DNA from: CAXBOO01 sp963977425
GTDB taxonomy: Bacteria > Bacteroidota > Bacteroidia > Flavobacteriales_D > Luteibaculaceae
Direction of reading: 5' to 3'
Length of the DNA stretch: 64,000 nucleotides
Assembly (NCBI GenBank): GCA_963977425.1
Contig: CAXBOO010000007.1
Coordinates: 1-64,000 of the forward strand
Below the pieces are notes generated by a model. That model saw nothing but the letters and a program-made list of their open reading frames with translations, searched no databases and was not told the DNA's origin. How positions within the stretch are numbered: the stretch's first letter is position 1; the number at the start of each line of letters is the position of its first letter. The translations under genes were made by a program, and so were the position numbers. Below, in pieces: positions 16,442 through 24,773 of the stretch.

Positions 16442-16891
16442 TCACCCTTTCCTTAAGCCTTCATAAACGGCAATGGCTACGGCATTAGAAATATTCAAAC
16501 TCCTAATTTTTTCGTTGTACAATGGAATTTGATATTGGTCATTTGGGTATTTAGACAGTATAGATTCTGACAAACCAACTGATTCTTTTCCGAAGACTAA
16601 AAATGGGTTTTCTTCATAAGGCAATTCCCAAAACGATTTTGTGGCTTTACTAGAAAAAAAAGCAAATTTTTTATTTTGATGTAACTCAAAAAAAGCTTCT
16701 ACATTCTCGTAAATCTTTAAATCTATATGAGGCCAATAATCCAGCCCCGCTCGCTTTAGTTTTTTGTCTGTGATTTCAAAACCAAAAGGTTTTACTAAAT
16801 GCAAAGTGCTGTTTGTTGCCAAACACAAACGACCAATGTTACCGGTATTGTTTGGTATTTCTGGTTCTATTAAAACGATGTTTTGATTCAA
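16442..16891 (-). CDS. trmL: tRNA (cytidine(34)-2'-O)-methyltransferase TrmL
   Basis: A 149-residue SPOUT-class methyltransferase. It uses SAM to 2'-O-methylate the wobble C/cmnm5U34 of tRNA-Leu. Family blocks: IVLIEPEIPNNTGNIGRLC at the N-terminus, the GKESVGL turn and the knotted C-terminal SLNISNAVAIAVYEGL. Short length without an N-terminal RNA-binding extension is characteristic of TrmL. The start is TTG: stops lie four and five codons upstream, and the N-terminus already aligns with the family. Confidence 0.9.
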   Translation of the reverse strand: MNQNIVLIEPEIPNNTGNIGRLCLATNSTLHLVKPFGFEITDKKLKRAGLDYWPHIDLKIYENVEAFFELHQNKKFAFFSSKATKSFWELPYEENPFLVFGKESVGLSESILSKYPNDQYQIPLYNEKIRSLNISNAVAIAVYEGLRKG

Positions 16892-16907
16892 AATAAACGG
16901 TTATTAA

Positions 16908-17096
16908 TTATTGCTTTTGACGCTTATCGTATCTATGTGAAAAATATAGACTGAACATGATTAGTACCATACTGATGATGCCCAAAATGGACCCTCCATT
17001 ATTTTCCCAGGTAAAGTCTACAATGTTCATATTAAAGAGATGAAAACCAATAAATACAATGCAGCAAAACCCAAGAATTAATCTAAATCTATTCAT
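16908..17096 (-). CDS. Small two-helix membrane protein
   Basis: A 62-residue protein starting at the ATG at 17096; a GTG three codons upstream is possible but less likely. It has two hydrophobic segments (about residues 5-22 and 36-54) joined by a short loop with ENNGG, and a basic tail (HRYDKRQKQ). I do not recognise a family. It sits 16 bp after the helicase stop and 16 bp before trmL, in one run, so it is probably co-expressed. Confidence 0.6.
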   Translation of the reverse strand: MNRFRLILGFCCIVFIGFHLFNMNIVDFTWENNGGSILGIISMVLIMFSLYFSHRYDKRQKQ

Positions 17097-17112
17097 GCTA
17101 CACACAATGAAA

Positions 17113-18426
17113 TTACTCCAAGATACTGATTCGAACTTTCTTTTTCTTTAAACGAGAATTATTGAGTTTCTCAACCAAATCATCGGCTTTTTGAAGGGGA
17201 ACAGCAACAAAGGTACAGTCTTGCATCAGTTCTATTCTACCTAATTCCGTTTTATCCAATCCGCCTTGTTTGAAAAACAATCCTGCAATATCGCCTTTCG
17301 AAATTTTATCTTTTCTACCTCCAGAAACATACAATGTCTCTATATCACTCGGTACTGGCGACTGATTTTCCGTTAATGTAACGTCTTCATCCACCTTGGC
17401 ATATTCCGGTAAACGTTGCTTATTAGATAGCAAAATATAAGCCGATCCTGTACTGTGCATTCTAGCTGTACGACCATTTCTATGCGTAAATTCTTCTTCA
17501 CGACTCGGCATTTCGAAATGGATGATGAAGTCTAGTTCTGGTACATCGATGCCTCTAGCTGCTAAATCGGTAGCCAATAACAATTTGTACGTTCCATTGC
17601 GGAACATAATTAAGGCTCGTTCGCGGTCTTTTTGCTCAAGTCCGCCAAAAAAATTACCATGAGCAACTTCTTTATCTTCCAGATAAAAGCTAACTTTTTC
17701 TAAAGTCTCTTTAAAATTGCAGAATATTATTCCATTGGCATCACCAACATGTCCAAGTAAATCCACCAAAGTCGACAATTTATCTTCTTCTCGGCATTTA
17801 ATCAATTTCACTTTTAGTAAGCTTTCTTCGTCACTTAAGAAATTCAATTGCGAAGGATTATTTAAGCCTACAAATTGAGGAACTTCTCTTTTTTGAGTAG
17901 CTGAAGTCAAAATCTTTTTCTCCAAGGCTGGCAAATACGACATGATTTCTTTCATATCGGCCTCAAAACCAACTTCCAGTGACTTATCAAACTCATCTAA
18001 AATAAGGGTTTTAATTGCGTTTCCACTGATGTTTTCGCGTCGAAAATGATCAGCAATACGTCCAGGTGTACCAATAAGTATGGCTGGAGAATGTTTTAAA
18101 TCAATTTTATCTTTCGAACCTGCTCTACCTCCATAAATAGCATTGGTTTTAAATCCTGATCCCATCTCTCTTAGAACTTGCTCTATTTGAATAGCCAATT
18201 CTCGAGACGGAGTTAATATCAATACTTGAATTTCGGTGCTTTGCGCATCTAGTAATTTTAAAACTGGAAGTAAAAAAGCCAATGTTTTACCCGAACCTGT
18301 TGGTGAAAGCAATACGGTATCGGCATTTTGTGAAACACTTTCATGCATAGCCACCTGCATGGGATTGAGTTGATCTATACCCAACTTGGATAAAATCTCT
18401 TCTTGGCTTTTGATGGAATGTATCAT
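17113..18426 (-). CDS. dbpA: DEAD-box RNA helicase, DbpA-like
   Basis: A 437-residue ATP-dependent RNA helicase. Motifs in order: Q-motif (GIDQLNPMQ), Walker A SPTGSGKT, PSRELAIQ, TPGRIADH, the Walker B box as DEFD instead of DEAD, TSAT, and HRNGRTARM. The last 75 residues (from about IETLYVSGGRKDKISKGDIAG) form the DbpA-type RNA-binding domain, which in E. coli DbpA targets 23S rRNA helix 92. A ribosome-assembly role is therefore likely. The DEFD variant keeps the essential Asp-Glu pair. Gene symbol given by domain architecture only. Confidence 0.82.
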   Translation of the reverse strand: MIHSIKSQEEILSKLGIDQLNPMQVAMHESVSQNADTVLLSPTGSGKTLAFLLPVLKLLDAQSTEIQVLILTPSRELAIQIEQVLREMGSGFKTNAIYGGRAGSKDKIDLKHSPAILIGTPGRIADHFRRENISGNAIKTLILDEFDKSLEVGFEADMKEIMSYLPALEKKILTSATQKREVPQFVGLNNPSQLNFLSDEESLLKVKLIKCREEDKLSTLVDLLGHVGDANGIIFCNFKETLEKVSFYLEDKEVAHGNFFGGLEQKDRERALIMFRNGTYKLLLATDLAARGIDVPELDFIIHFEMPSREEEFTHRNGRTARMHSTGSAYILLSNKQRLPEYAKVDEDVTLTENQSPVPSDIETLYVSGGRKDKISKGDIAGLFFKQGGLDKTELGRIELMQDCTFVAVPLQKADDLVEKLNNSRLKKKKVRISILE

Positions 18427-18462
18427 TCCGCAAAGCTAGCCTAAATGAATGGTTTCAAGATG

Positions 18463-18726
18463 TTATTCCTTGCTTCCATTTTTTGCTTGACGCTCTTTTC
18501 TTTTGGCGTATAAATACAAGTGCTCTACTTTGTTTCTAGCCCAAGGTGTACGACGTAAAAATTGCAGGCTCGATTTAATGGACGGATTGCTTTTAAAGCA
18601 ATTGACGTTGACCAAGTTTCCCAATTCTTCCCAACCATAGGTTTCATACAGATATTCTACAATATCGGCAAGTTTCACCCCGTGCAATGGATTTTTAGGT
18701 TGATGTTGTGGTGTTTTGTCGTCCAT
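18463..18726 (-). CDS. DUF2132 (VF530-type) small protein
   Basis: An 87-residue protein matching the DUF2132/VF530 family: NPLHGVKLADIVEYLYETYGW, then CFKSNPSIKSSLQFLRRTPWARNKVEHLYL. Members are compact helical proteins with a proposed DNA-binding role; the biological function is not settled. The basic C-terminus is typical. It begins 6 bp after the stop of the GldL-like microprotein, so the two are in one transcript. Confidence 0.82.
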   Translation of the reverse strand: MDDKTPQHQPKNPLHGVKLADIVEYLYETYGWEELGNLVNVNCFKSNPSIKSSLQFLRRTPWARNKVEHLYLYAKRKERQAKNGSKE

Positions 18727-18732
18727 GTGAGT

Positions 18733-18903
18733 TTACTTAAATTTCTGTTTTTCGCGCTTTATATGTGTCATCAGGAAAACAATACCGAGAACCATGCCTG
18801 CACTCATCAATTCTTGTCCAAATGGCCAGTGCATGATTCTAAACATTGCTCCTACTACTATCAATAAAGTGGCAAAACCATATTTTATACTCCGATAGTT
18901 CAT
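18733..18903 (-). CDS. GldL-like two-helix microprotein
   Basis: A 56-residue reading frame, ATG to TAA. It has two hydrophobic helices: residues about 9-22, then MFRIMHWPFG, then about 31-46, and a basic tail HIKREKQKFK. The centre MFRIMHWPFG closely resembles the FKIMHWPG signature at the first transmembrane helix of GldL, the T9SS/gliding motor subunit. A full GldL is about 200 residues and has a cytoplasmic domain that is missing here. The gene sits between hemF (25 bp) and DUF2132 (6 bp) on the same strand. Whether it interacts with the motor is an open question. Confidence 0.7.
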   Translation of the reverse strand: MNYRSIKYGFATLLIVVGAMFRIMHWPFGQELMSAGMVLGIVFLMTHIKREKQKFK

Positions 18904-18928
18904 TGCCTTAATATAAGTGAAATAAATT

Positions 18929-19831
18929 CTACACCCAATCTTTGGCTTTTTTGAAATATTGTAATGAGATTTCTTCTCTTGAGCTTGGTTTTGGCTCGAA
19001 ATTATATTCCCATGATGCGTGTTTAGGTAAACTCATTAGTATACTTTCAACTCGACCGTTTGTTTTTAATCCAAACGTAGTTCCGCGATCATAAATCAAA
19101 TTGAATTCAACATAACGGCCCCTGCGCAACAACTGCCATTCTTTATTTTCAGGCGTAAACGAAGTGTTTTTACGTTTTTCTGCGATTGTCACATACGATT
19201 GCAAGAATGTATTGCCAGTATCGAACACAAATTGTGCTATGTCTTCTTTACTAAAGCCTGAGCTTGACTCATTCAAATGATCAAAAAAGATTCCGCCCAA
19301 ACCTCGTGTTTCACCTCTATGAGGGATGTAGAAATATTCGTCGGCAGTTTTTTTGAATTTCTGGTAATCGGCAGCCGCATGTCGTTCGCACAACGCCTTC
19401 ATCTCACCATGAAAATGAATGGCATCGTCTTCAAAAACATAAGATGGCGTTAAATCTATTCCTCCACCAAACCAATAAGTATCGGTGCCGGGCAATTCGA
19501 AATAGCGAATATTCATGTGAATAATCGGAACAAATGGATTATTTGGATGCAGTACAATACTTACACCTGTTGCAAAAAACTCTTTTGCTTCGGTGTTCAA
19601 CATCTGCTTTAATTCTGGAGTTGTTTCACCGTGTACAGCAGAAAAGTTTACTCCACCTTTTTCAAAAACTTCTCCATTTTGAATTACTCGTGTATCACCT
19701 CCACCTCCACCAGGGCGATTCCAAAGATCTGAAGCGAATTTTGCTTTTCCGTCCAATGCTTCTAACCCAGAACAAATACTTGCCTGAATGCGTTTGAATT
19801 CTTCTGCAATAGTATTGGCTGATAATTTCAT
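18929..19831 (-). CDS. hemF: Oxygen-dependent coproporphyrinogen III oxidase
   Basis: A 300-residue HemF, which oxidatively decarboxylates coproporphyrinogen III to protoporphyrinogen IX with O2 in haem synthesis. Signature blocks: DLWNRPGGGGGDTRVIQNG near residue 37, NPFVPIIHMNIRYFE, WFGGGIDLTPSYVFEDDAIHFH, and the C-terminal RRGRYVEFNLIYDRGT and LMSLPKHASWEY. Full-length. It starts 1 bp after the LysM gene stop, so it is in the guaA operon. Presence of the oxygen-dependent form suggests aerobic growth. Confidence 0.95.
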   Translation of the reverse strand: MKLSANTIAEEFKRIQASICSGLEALDGKAKFASDLWNRPGGGGGDTRVIQNGEVFEKGGVNFSAVHGETTPELKQMLNTEAKEFFATGVSIVLHPNNPFVPIIHMNIRYFELPGTDTYWFGGGIDLTPSYVFEDDAIHFHGEMKALCERHAAADYQKFKKTADEYFYIPHRGETRGLGGIFFDHLNESSSGFSKEDIAQFVFDTGNTFLQSYVTIAEKRKNTSFTPENKEWQLLRRGRYVEFNLIYDRGTTFGLKTNGRVESILMSLPKHASWEYNFEPKPSSREEISLQYFKKAKDWV

Positions 19832-19832
19832 A

Positions 19833-21608
19833 TTACCAAGTAAATGGTTTCAATTCAAAATCTTTGTATGTAAGAATAAAACTGCTTTTATTCTTGAATC
19901 CGTTATCCAAATTGCTTTGTTCAAATAAGTATTTAGAGCCTATAGGATCGAAAAATACTTTCTGAAAATTATCGAAGAATCCAAAACCATATGTGTACAA
20001 ACCTTTCCCAAAAAAGAAACCTTGATCGTACCCCATTACAGCGAATTTATTAGGTTCTTTACCAAATTTAGAATAGAAGTTTTTCAAAAATTCCTTAGTA
20101 TTTGGAGCCGTATAATCTATGTAAAAATTACTTGGAATAGTTAGCGACGTATTGTTTTTGTACTCCGTTTCTATTCTATTGAATTTTTCCCATGATTCAA
20201 AGCCTACTACTTTGATATCATAATCGCGCATTCCATTCAATGCCGTTAAAACTTCGCTTACAAATCCAACTTCTTCTGAAGCAACAAACACAACGTTAGG
20301 TTTCTTTTCGGCTAAAAAATATTCAAGTTCTTTTTCTTCAACTTGCTCCTTTACAACATAATGCCAAACTGTATCGGTCAGTAAGCTATCCGTACCATAA
20401 TCATTACCGTGAAACATATTCACGTACTGCATGTCCAATTTATCCTGATGCCCGATAGAAATCATTCTAGCTCCAGGATTCTTTAGTTTAATCAAACTAC
20501 AAAGTTTACTGAACTGACTCTGTTTTGTTGCTTGAGTTAGGATAAGATTAGGAAATTGATTGGCTATATCATCCGATTGTGGGACAGGACACAATACATT
20601 CAAATTGCGTGACAAAGCAAATGGCAAAGCCACTTCCAGACAACTTTTATACATTGGTCCGACCAAAAAATCAACCTCCGACATTTCGGGGCGATAAAGC
20701 AATCGTCTTACCTTATCAGCGTCTTTCTCTGTATCGTAAATTTTCAGGTTGATATTCGCACCAAATTTTCTCAAAGAATCGATGGCCATTTTAAAACCTA
20801 AATAATACTCTAAAGCGATTTGATTTTCGCCAAAGCTTTTTACTTCTTCAAGTTTGGTTACATCAAAAGGCAGAAAAAGGGCTATTGTATATACTCCGTT
20901 TCGGCCTTCACGAGGTTCGAAATAAGTACGTTCAGTTTCTCCTAATTCGTAATTATTGGTCTTTTTTTTTTCGCCAGATTCCTGGTTTAAAACTTCTCCT
21001 TTTCTAGGGATTTTTATTTCGCTTCCTCCCTTCAAGCCCTCAGGCAACCCTCCGTTAATGGCTTTGATATCGTCTACATTAACATTGTACAGTTTTCCTA
21101 AAGAATACAGTGTTTGACCATTAGCAACCGTGTGCAAGAAGTAATTTCTAGTATCTGTAGAATGATCCACTTCTGTTAAATCAACAGCCTTTGGGATTTT
21201 TATCACATCGTTTACATGTATTCCTTTTTTAATTTCTGGGTTGAATCGTTCGATATCAGAAATAGGAATATTGTATGCTTGAGACAATGAAAACAAAGTT
21301 TCCTTGCGTCTAACCGTGTGCATAATAAAGCCATCTTCCTCAGTATCTACATTCCCTTGAGAATTGGCTTTAAACAAAGGAATACGTAATTCTTGGCCAA
21401 ATTTAATGCCTTCTTTCGCATATGGATTTGCATCTAAGATAGATTTCACATCCACATCGTATTTTCTAGAAATAGAGTACATCGTATTCCCCTTTTCAAC
21501 TACGTGAATTAGATAACGTTTACCATTGAATAAGGTATAACGTTCTATTTGTGCACTACAATTCTGGAAAGTAGAAACCAGTAAAAAAAGTCCTAATAAT
21601 ATTCTCAT
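19833..21608 (-). CDS. LysM-repeat / periplasmic binding-protein fusion
   Basis: About 591 residues from the ATG at 21608, which gives a clean signal peptide (MRILLGLFLLVSTFQNCSAQ); an ATG at 21620 overlaps the guaA stop by 10 bp. Three LysM domains follow, at about 30-80, 95-140 and 155-200 (for example EKGNTMYSISRKYDVDVKSI and VANGQTLYSLGKLYNVNVDDI), for peptidoglycan binding. Residues from about 230 to the end look like a type I periplasmic binding protein (IALFLPFDVTKLEEV, VFVASEEVGFVSEVL). This architecture is common in Bacteroidota and links cell-wall attachment to ligand sensing. Ligand unknown. Confidence 0.82.
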   Translation of the reverse strand: MRILLGLFLLVSTFQNCSAQIERYTLFNGKRYLIHVVEKGNTMYSISRKYDVDVKSILDANPYAKEGIKFGQELRIPLFKANSQGNVDTEEDGFIMHTVRRKETLFSLSQAYNIPISDIERFNPEIKKGIHVNDVIKIPKAVDLTEVDHSTDTRNYFLHTVANGQTLYSLGKLYNVNVDDIKAINGGLPEGLKGGSEIKIPRKGEVLNQESGEKKKTNNYELGETERTYFEPREGRNGVYTIALFLPFDVTKLEEVKSFGENQIALEYYLGFKMAIDSLRKFGANINLKIYDTEKDADKVRRLLYRPEMSEVDFLVGPMYKSCLEVALPFALSRNLNVLCPVPQSDDIANQFPNLILTQATKQSQFSKLCSLIKLKNPGARMISIGHQDKLDMQYVNMFHGNDYGTDSLLTDTVWHYVVKEQVEEKELEYFLAEKKPNVVFVASEEVGFVSEVLTALNGMRDYDIKVVGFESWEKFNRIETEYKNNTSLTIPSNFYIDYTAPNTKEFLKNFYSKFGKEPNKFAVMGYDQGFFFGKGLYTYGFGFFDNFQKVFFDPIGSKYLFEQSNLDNGFKNKSSFILTYKDFELKPFTW

Positions 21609-21610
21609 AA

Positions 21611-23137
21611 TTACTCCCATTCTATGGTTGCTGGTGGTTTAGATGAAATATCGTAAACAACACGGTTTATGCCATTTACTTTATTGATAATATCGTTTGA
21701 GATTTTCCCCAATGCTTCGTAAGGTAAATGGCACCAATCGGCTGTCATGCCATCAGTAGAACTTACAGCTCTAAGTGCAACTGCATTTTCGTATGTACGT
21801 TCATCGCCCATAACGCCAACACTTTGTACAGGCAATAAAATAGCACCTGCTTGCCAAACACTGTCGTATAAATCAAACTTCTTTAAGCTGTCAATAAATA
21901 TAAAATCAACCTCTTGAAGCATTTTTACTTTCTCACGAGTAATGTCGCCCAAAATACGAATTGCCAATCCTGGTCCTGGGAAAGGATGACGACCCAATAT
22001 TTTTTGATCCATATCCAATGATTTACCTACTCGGCGCACTTCATCTTTGAATAATAACCTTAATGGCTCTACTACTTTCAAATTCATTCTATCAGGCAAT
22101 CCACCTACATTGTGATGCGATTTGATAGTTACTGAAGGTCCATTTACAGATACTGATTCAATTACATCTGGGTAAATAGTTCCTTGTGCCAACCATTTTA
22201 CACCTTCAATTTTTTTCGATTCAGCTTCAAAAACTTCTATAAATACTCGACCGATAGTTTTTCTCTTGTGCTCTGGATCGCTTATGCCAGCCAACTCACT
22301 ATAGAATTGCTCAGAGGCATCAACACCAATAACATTCAAGCCCATGTTTTTGTACGAATCAAGTACTTGAGCGTATTCGTCTTTTCGTAATAAACCGTTA
22401 TCAACAAATATGCACGTAAGGTTTTTACCAATAGCTTTATCAAGCAATACGGCAGCAACTGAAGAATCAACACCTCCAGATAATCCTAACAAGACTTTAT
22501 CGTCACCTAATTTTTCTTTTAAGCCATCGATGGTTTCTCCAACAAATGCATTTGGAGTAAAGCTTTGATCGCACCCACAAATACCAACTACAAAGTTTTT
22601 TAGAATTTGTAATCCATCGGTTGTATGGTAGACTTCTGGATGAAATTGCAGTGCATATAGATTATGAGCTGCAGAATGAAATCCTGCAACTTTAACATCA
22701 ACTGTTTCGCATATAATATCAAACCCTGCTGGAACTTCTGCAATTGTATCACCATGCGACATCCAAACTTGACTTGGAGTACTTACGCCTTCAAATAATT
22801 TATTGTCTGAAATACGGCTAAGCATTGCTCTACCATATTCACGTATGGTACTTTTTACAACTGAACCACCAAAGTGTTTGGCCGCAAATTGTGCTCCATA
22901 ACAAACTGCAAGCAAAGGTTTCTTACCAATTAATTTATCGATATCTGGTATCGGAGATGTTTCGTCATGAACCGAAAAAGGAGATCCAGAATAAATTACT
23001 CCCATTATGTGATCACCCAACTCTAACTCTTTAGAGAAAGGCATAATTTCACAATACACGTTTAACTCTCTTACTCTTCGTGCTATAAGCTGAGTATACT
23101 GAGACCCGAAGTCTAAAATGGCAATGGTTTGCTGCAT
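21611..23137 (-). CDS. guaA: GMP synthase (glutamine-hydrolysing)
   Basis: A 508-residue enzyme converting XMP to GMP. The glutamine amidotransferase domain (1-190) has the nucleophile Cys79 in CYGAQ and the triad His166/Glu168 in QFHPE. The ATP-pyrophosphatase domain has the P-loop LSGGVDSS (219-226). The C-terminal dimerisation domain ends in PATIEWE. CYGAQ replaces the more common CYGMQ next to the nucleophile; this is a minor variation. Full-length and intact. Confidence 0.96.
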   Translation of the reverse strand: MQQTIAILDFGSQYTQLIARRVRELNVYCEIMPFSKELELGDHIMGVIYSGSPFSVHDETSPIPDIDKLIGKKPLLAVCYGAQFAAKHFGGSVVKSTIREYGRAMLSRISDNKLFEGVSTPSQVWMSHGDTIAEVPAGFDIICETVDVKVAGFHSAAHNLYALQFHPEVYHTTDGLQILKNFVVGICGCDQSFTPNAFVGETIDGLKEKLGDDKVLLGLSGGVDSSVAAVLLDKAIGKNLTCIFVDNGLLRKDEYAQVLDSYKNMGLNVIGVDASEQFYSELAGISDPEHKRKTIGRVFIEVFEAESKKIEGVKWLAQGTIYPDVIESVSVNGPSVTIKSHHNVGGLPDRMNLKVVEPLRLLFKDEVRRVGKSLDMDQKILGRHPFPGPGLAIRILGDITREKVKMLQEVDFIFIDSLKKFDLYDSVWQAGAILLPVQSVGVMGDERTYENAVALRAVSSTDGMTADWCHLPYEALGKISNDIINKVNGINRVVYDISSKPPATIEWE

Positions 23138-23142
23138 AAAAA

Positions 23143-23150
23143 CAAAAATA
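23143..23150 (-). promoter_or_regulatory. -7 element 5 bp before guaA
   Basis: Minus-strand TATTTTTG matches TAnnTTTG exactly. Eighteen bases upstream is TTA. Only five T residues separate the box from the ATG, so transcription would begin at about the start codon. Confidence 0.4.
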
Positions 23151-23195
23151 GTACTCTATCAGTACGTTTAATAAAAAAATTAAGGCATTTATTAA

Positions 23196-24767
23196 CTATG
23201 CCATATGTATAACCGTTAATCCTTCGCTTTCAGCTCCAGATGCTTCTTTTAATTTAGGCAAAAAGTCCTCCCCATATTGTACAATGTATTGCAATACGTT
23301 GGTTTTCCTTTCGTTTAATTTACCGTTTGGCAACAACTTATCTTTCAATTTTATAAGTTGATCTACTTTGGTTTTATCTTTTGCTAAAGCTCTCTTTTTT
23401 AAATCTTTCTTTAGCTTTTTTAAATATTGTGTTTCCTGAGCATGATGCTTTTCAACATGAGCTATCATCGTAAAATCAATCTCTGCTGATAAGGGTTTCA
23501 ATACATTGATGTACGCTTCTAATGCATTTTCAATTTCATTAAAATCAAGATTTGTTCCACTCTTATTCAGCAATTTATCTGTCAATTCATGTTGAGGTAA
23601 AAACAAATTTTCGAAAGACATATTAACTTCCTTCAACTGTTCTAAATCTTTGCTTTCAGCGACCATTACACTGTTTCTTAAAACTACAAACGGCTGTTGC
23701 AATTCAAAATTTTGGAAAGCACTTGTTAATTCTGCCCAATACCCTAATTCTGCTGCACCACCTATGTATGCTAAGTTGGGCAAAATAGTTTCTTGATACA
23801 TTGGTCTACACAAAACATTTGGACTAATGTTTTCAGGATGCGACAACAAGTCATCTACATCTATATTATTACCTGTATCGGCATTTACAACATTACCATT
23901 ATCCAACTCCAATCGAAAGCGATGATTGCCTTCAAAAGCAAATAAATTAATGTTTCTAGGTGATATAGAGGTTGGTATGTACTTATTTAAAGTTGGTTCA
24001 TAATCTAAAACAGATTGCTGAATGATCTGCTCATTTAATTCTCTTTTGAATATCTCGTTTGCTGACTGCTTTAAAAGTGAACTGTCTGCGTCTAAAATCA
24101 AAAATTCATCTTCACCAAATAATTTTCGGCAGAGATGAAACATGAATTCTTTAAGCGTTTTAGATTTTTTGAAAATTTTCTGAATCAATTGATACAGCTC
24201 TGCCCCAACTTCATTACGACACAAAATTTCATTGATATCGCTTTGCAAAACTTGTTGTATTACTGATGCATCAACAGTACCAACTTTAACCTGTTCGTTG
24301 ATATTATCAATGCTTACTTTTTTATCGAACAGAAATGTAGATTGGATTTCCTCATAATCATGATCTTCTGTAGCCATCCAGTAAATAGGCACAAAATTGA
24401 AATCGGGAGCCAATTCTTTGAACTTCTTAGCCAGATTGATTGTTTGAAAGATTTTAATTGGCAAATACATAGGACCAGATAAAAAACATATCTGGTGTCC
24501 TGTGGTAAGCGTATATGTGTTTTCGTTAGCAAGGCTATCTATCAACAACTCGTTTACAGCATTCAAGGCCGACATCGATTGATATTGATCTTTCAAATGC
24601 TGTACTAAAACAGGTCTATTTACCTTGGGGCGATTCTGAATTTTACTCAGCAGGTTTTCTTTGTTGATGTATCCACCAACAAAATGTTCGTAATCAGCAT
24701 TTTGATTCGCAATGTGCTCTACAAAAGAACTGTATACATGAACCTTATCCCACGTTAGGTTTTCCAA
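23196..24767 (-). CDS. bshC: Bacillithiol biosynthesis cysteine-adding enzyme BshC
   Basis: A 523-residue protein that ligates cysteine to glucosaminyl-malate, the last step of bacillithiol synthesis. Recognised by TTGHQICFLSGPMYLPIKI (about 76-94), IYWMATEDHDYEEI and the C-terminal coiled region rich in Lys. BshA and BshB are not in the window. The start is TTG, just after the rimO stop (TAA, then two codons); no other in-frame start fits. It is the last gene of ftsY-rimO-bshC, with a 6-bp gap. Bacillithiol in Bacteroidota acts as the major low-molecular-weight thiol. Confidence 0.92.
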   Translation of the reverse strand: MENLTWDKVHVYSSFVEHIANQNADYEHFVGGYINKENLLSKIQNRPKVNRPVLVQHLKDQYQSMSALNAVNELLIDSLANENTYTLTTGHQICFLSGPMYLPIKIFQTINLAKKFKELAPDFNFVPIYWMATEDHDYEEIQSTFLFDKKVSIDNINEQVKVGTVDASVIQQVLQSDINEILCRNEVGAELYQLIQKIFKKSKTLKEFMFHLCRKLFGEDEFLILDADSSLLKQSANEIFKRELNEQIIQQSVLDYEPTLNKYIPTSISPRNINLFAFEGNHRFRLELDNGNVVNADTGNNIDVDDLLSHPENISPNVLCRPMYQETILPNLAYIGGAAELGYWAELTSAFQNFELQQPFVVLRNSVMVAESKDLEQLKEVNMSFENLFLPQHELTDKLLNKSGTNLDFNEIENALEAYINVLKPLSAEIDFTMIAHVEKHHAQETQYLKKLKKDLKKRALAKDKTKVDQLIKLKDKLLPNGKLNERKTNVLQYIVQYGEDFLPKLKEASGAESEGLTVIHMA

Positions 24768-24773
24768 GTTGTT

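Noticed and set aside
17113..18426. DEFD instead of DEAD as a broken helicase motif
   Set aside because: The essential first Asp and Glu are kept and all other motifs are intact, so activity is expected.
22720..22940. GuaA nucleophile context CYGAQ versus CYGMQ as loss of function
   Set aside because: Cys79, His166 and Glu168 are all present; Met to Ala next to the nucleophile is a mild change seen as ordinary variation.
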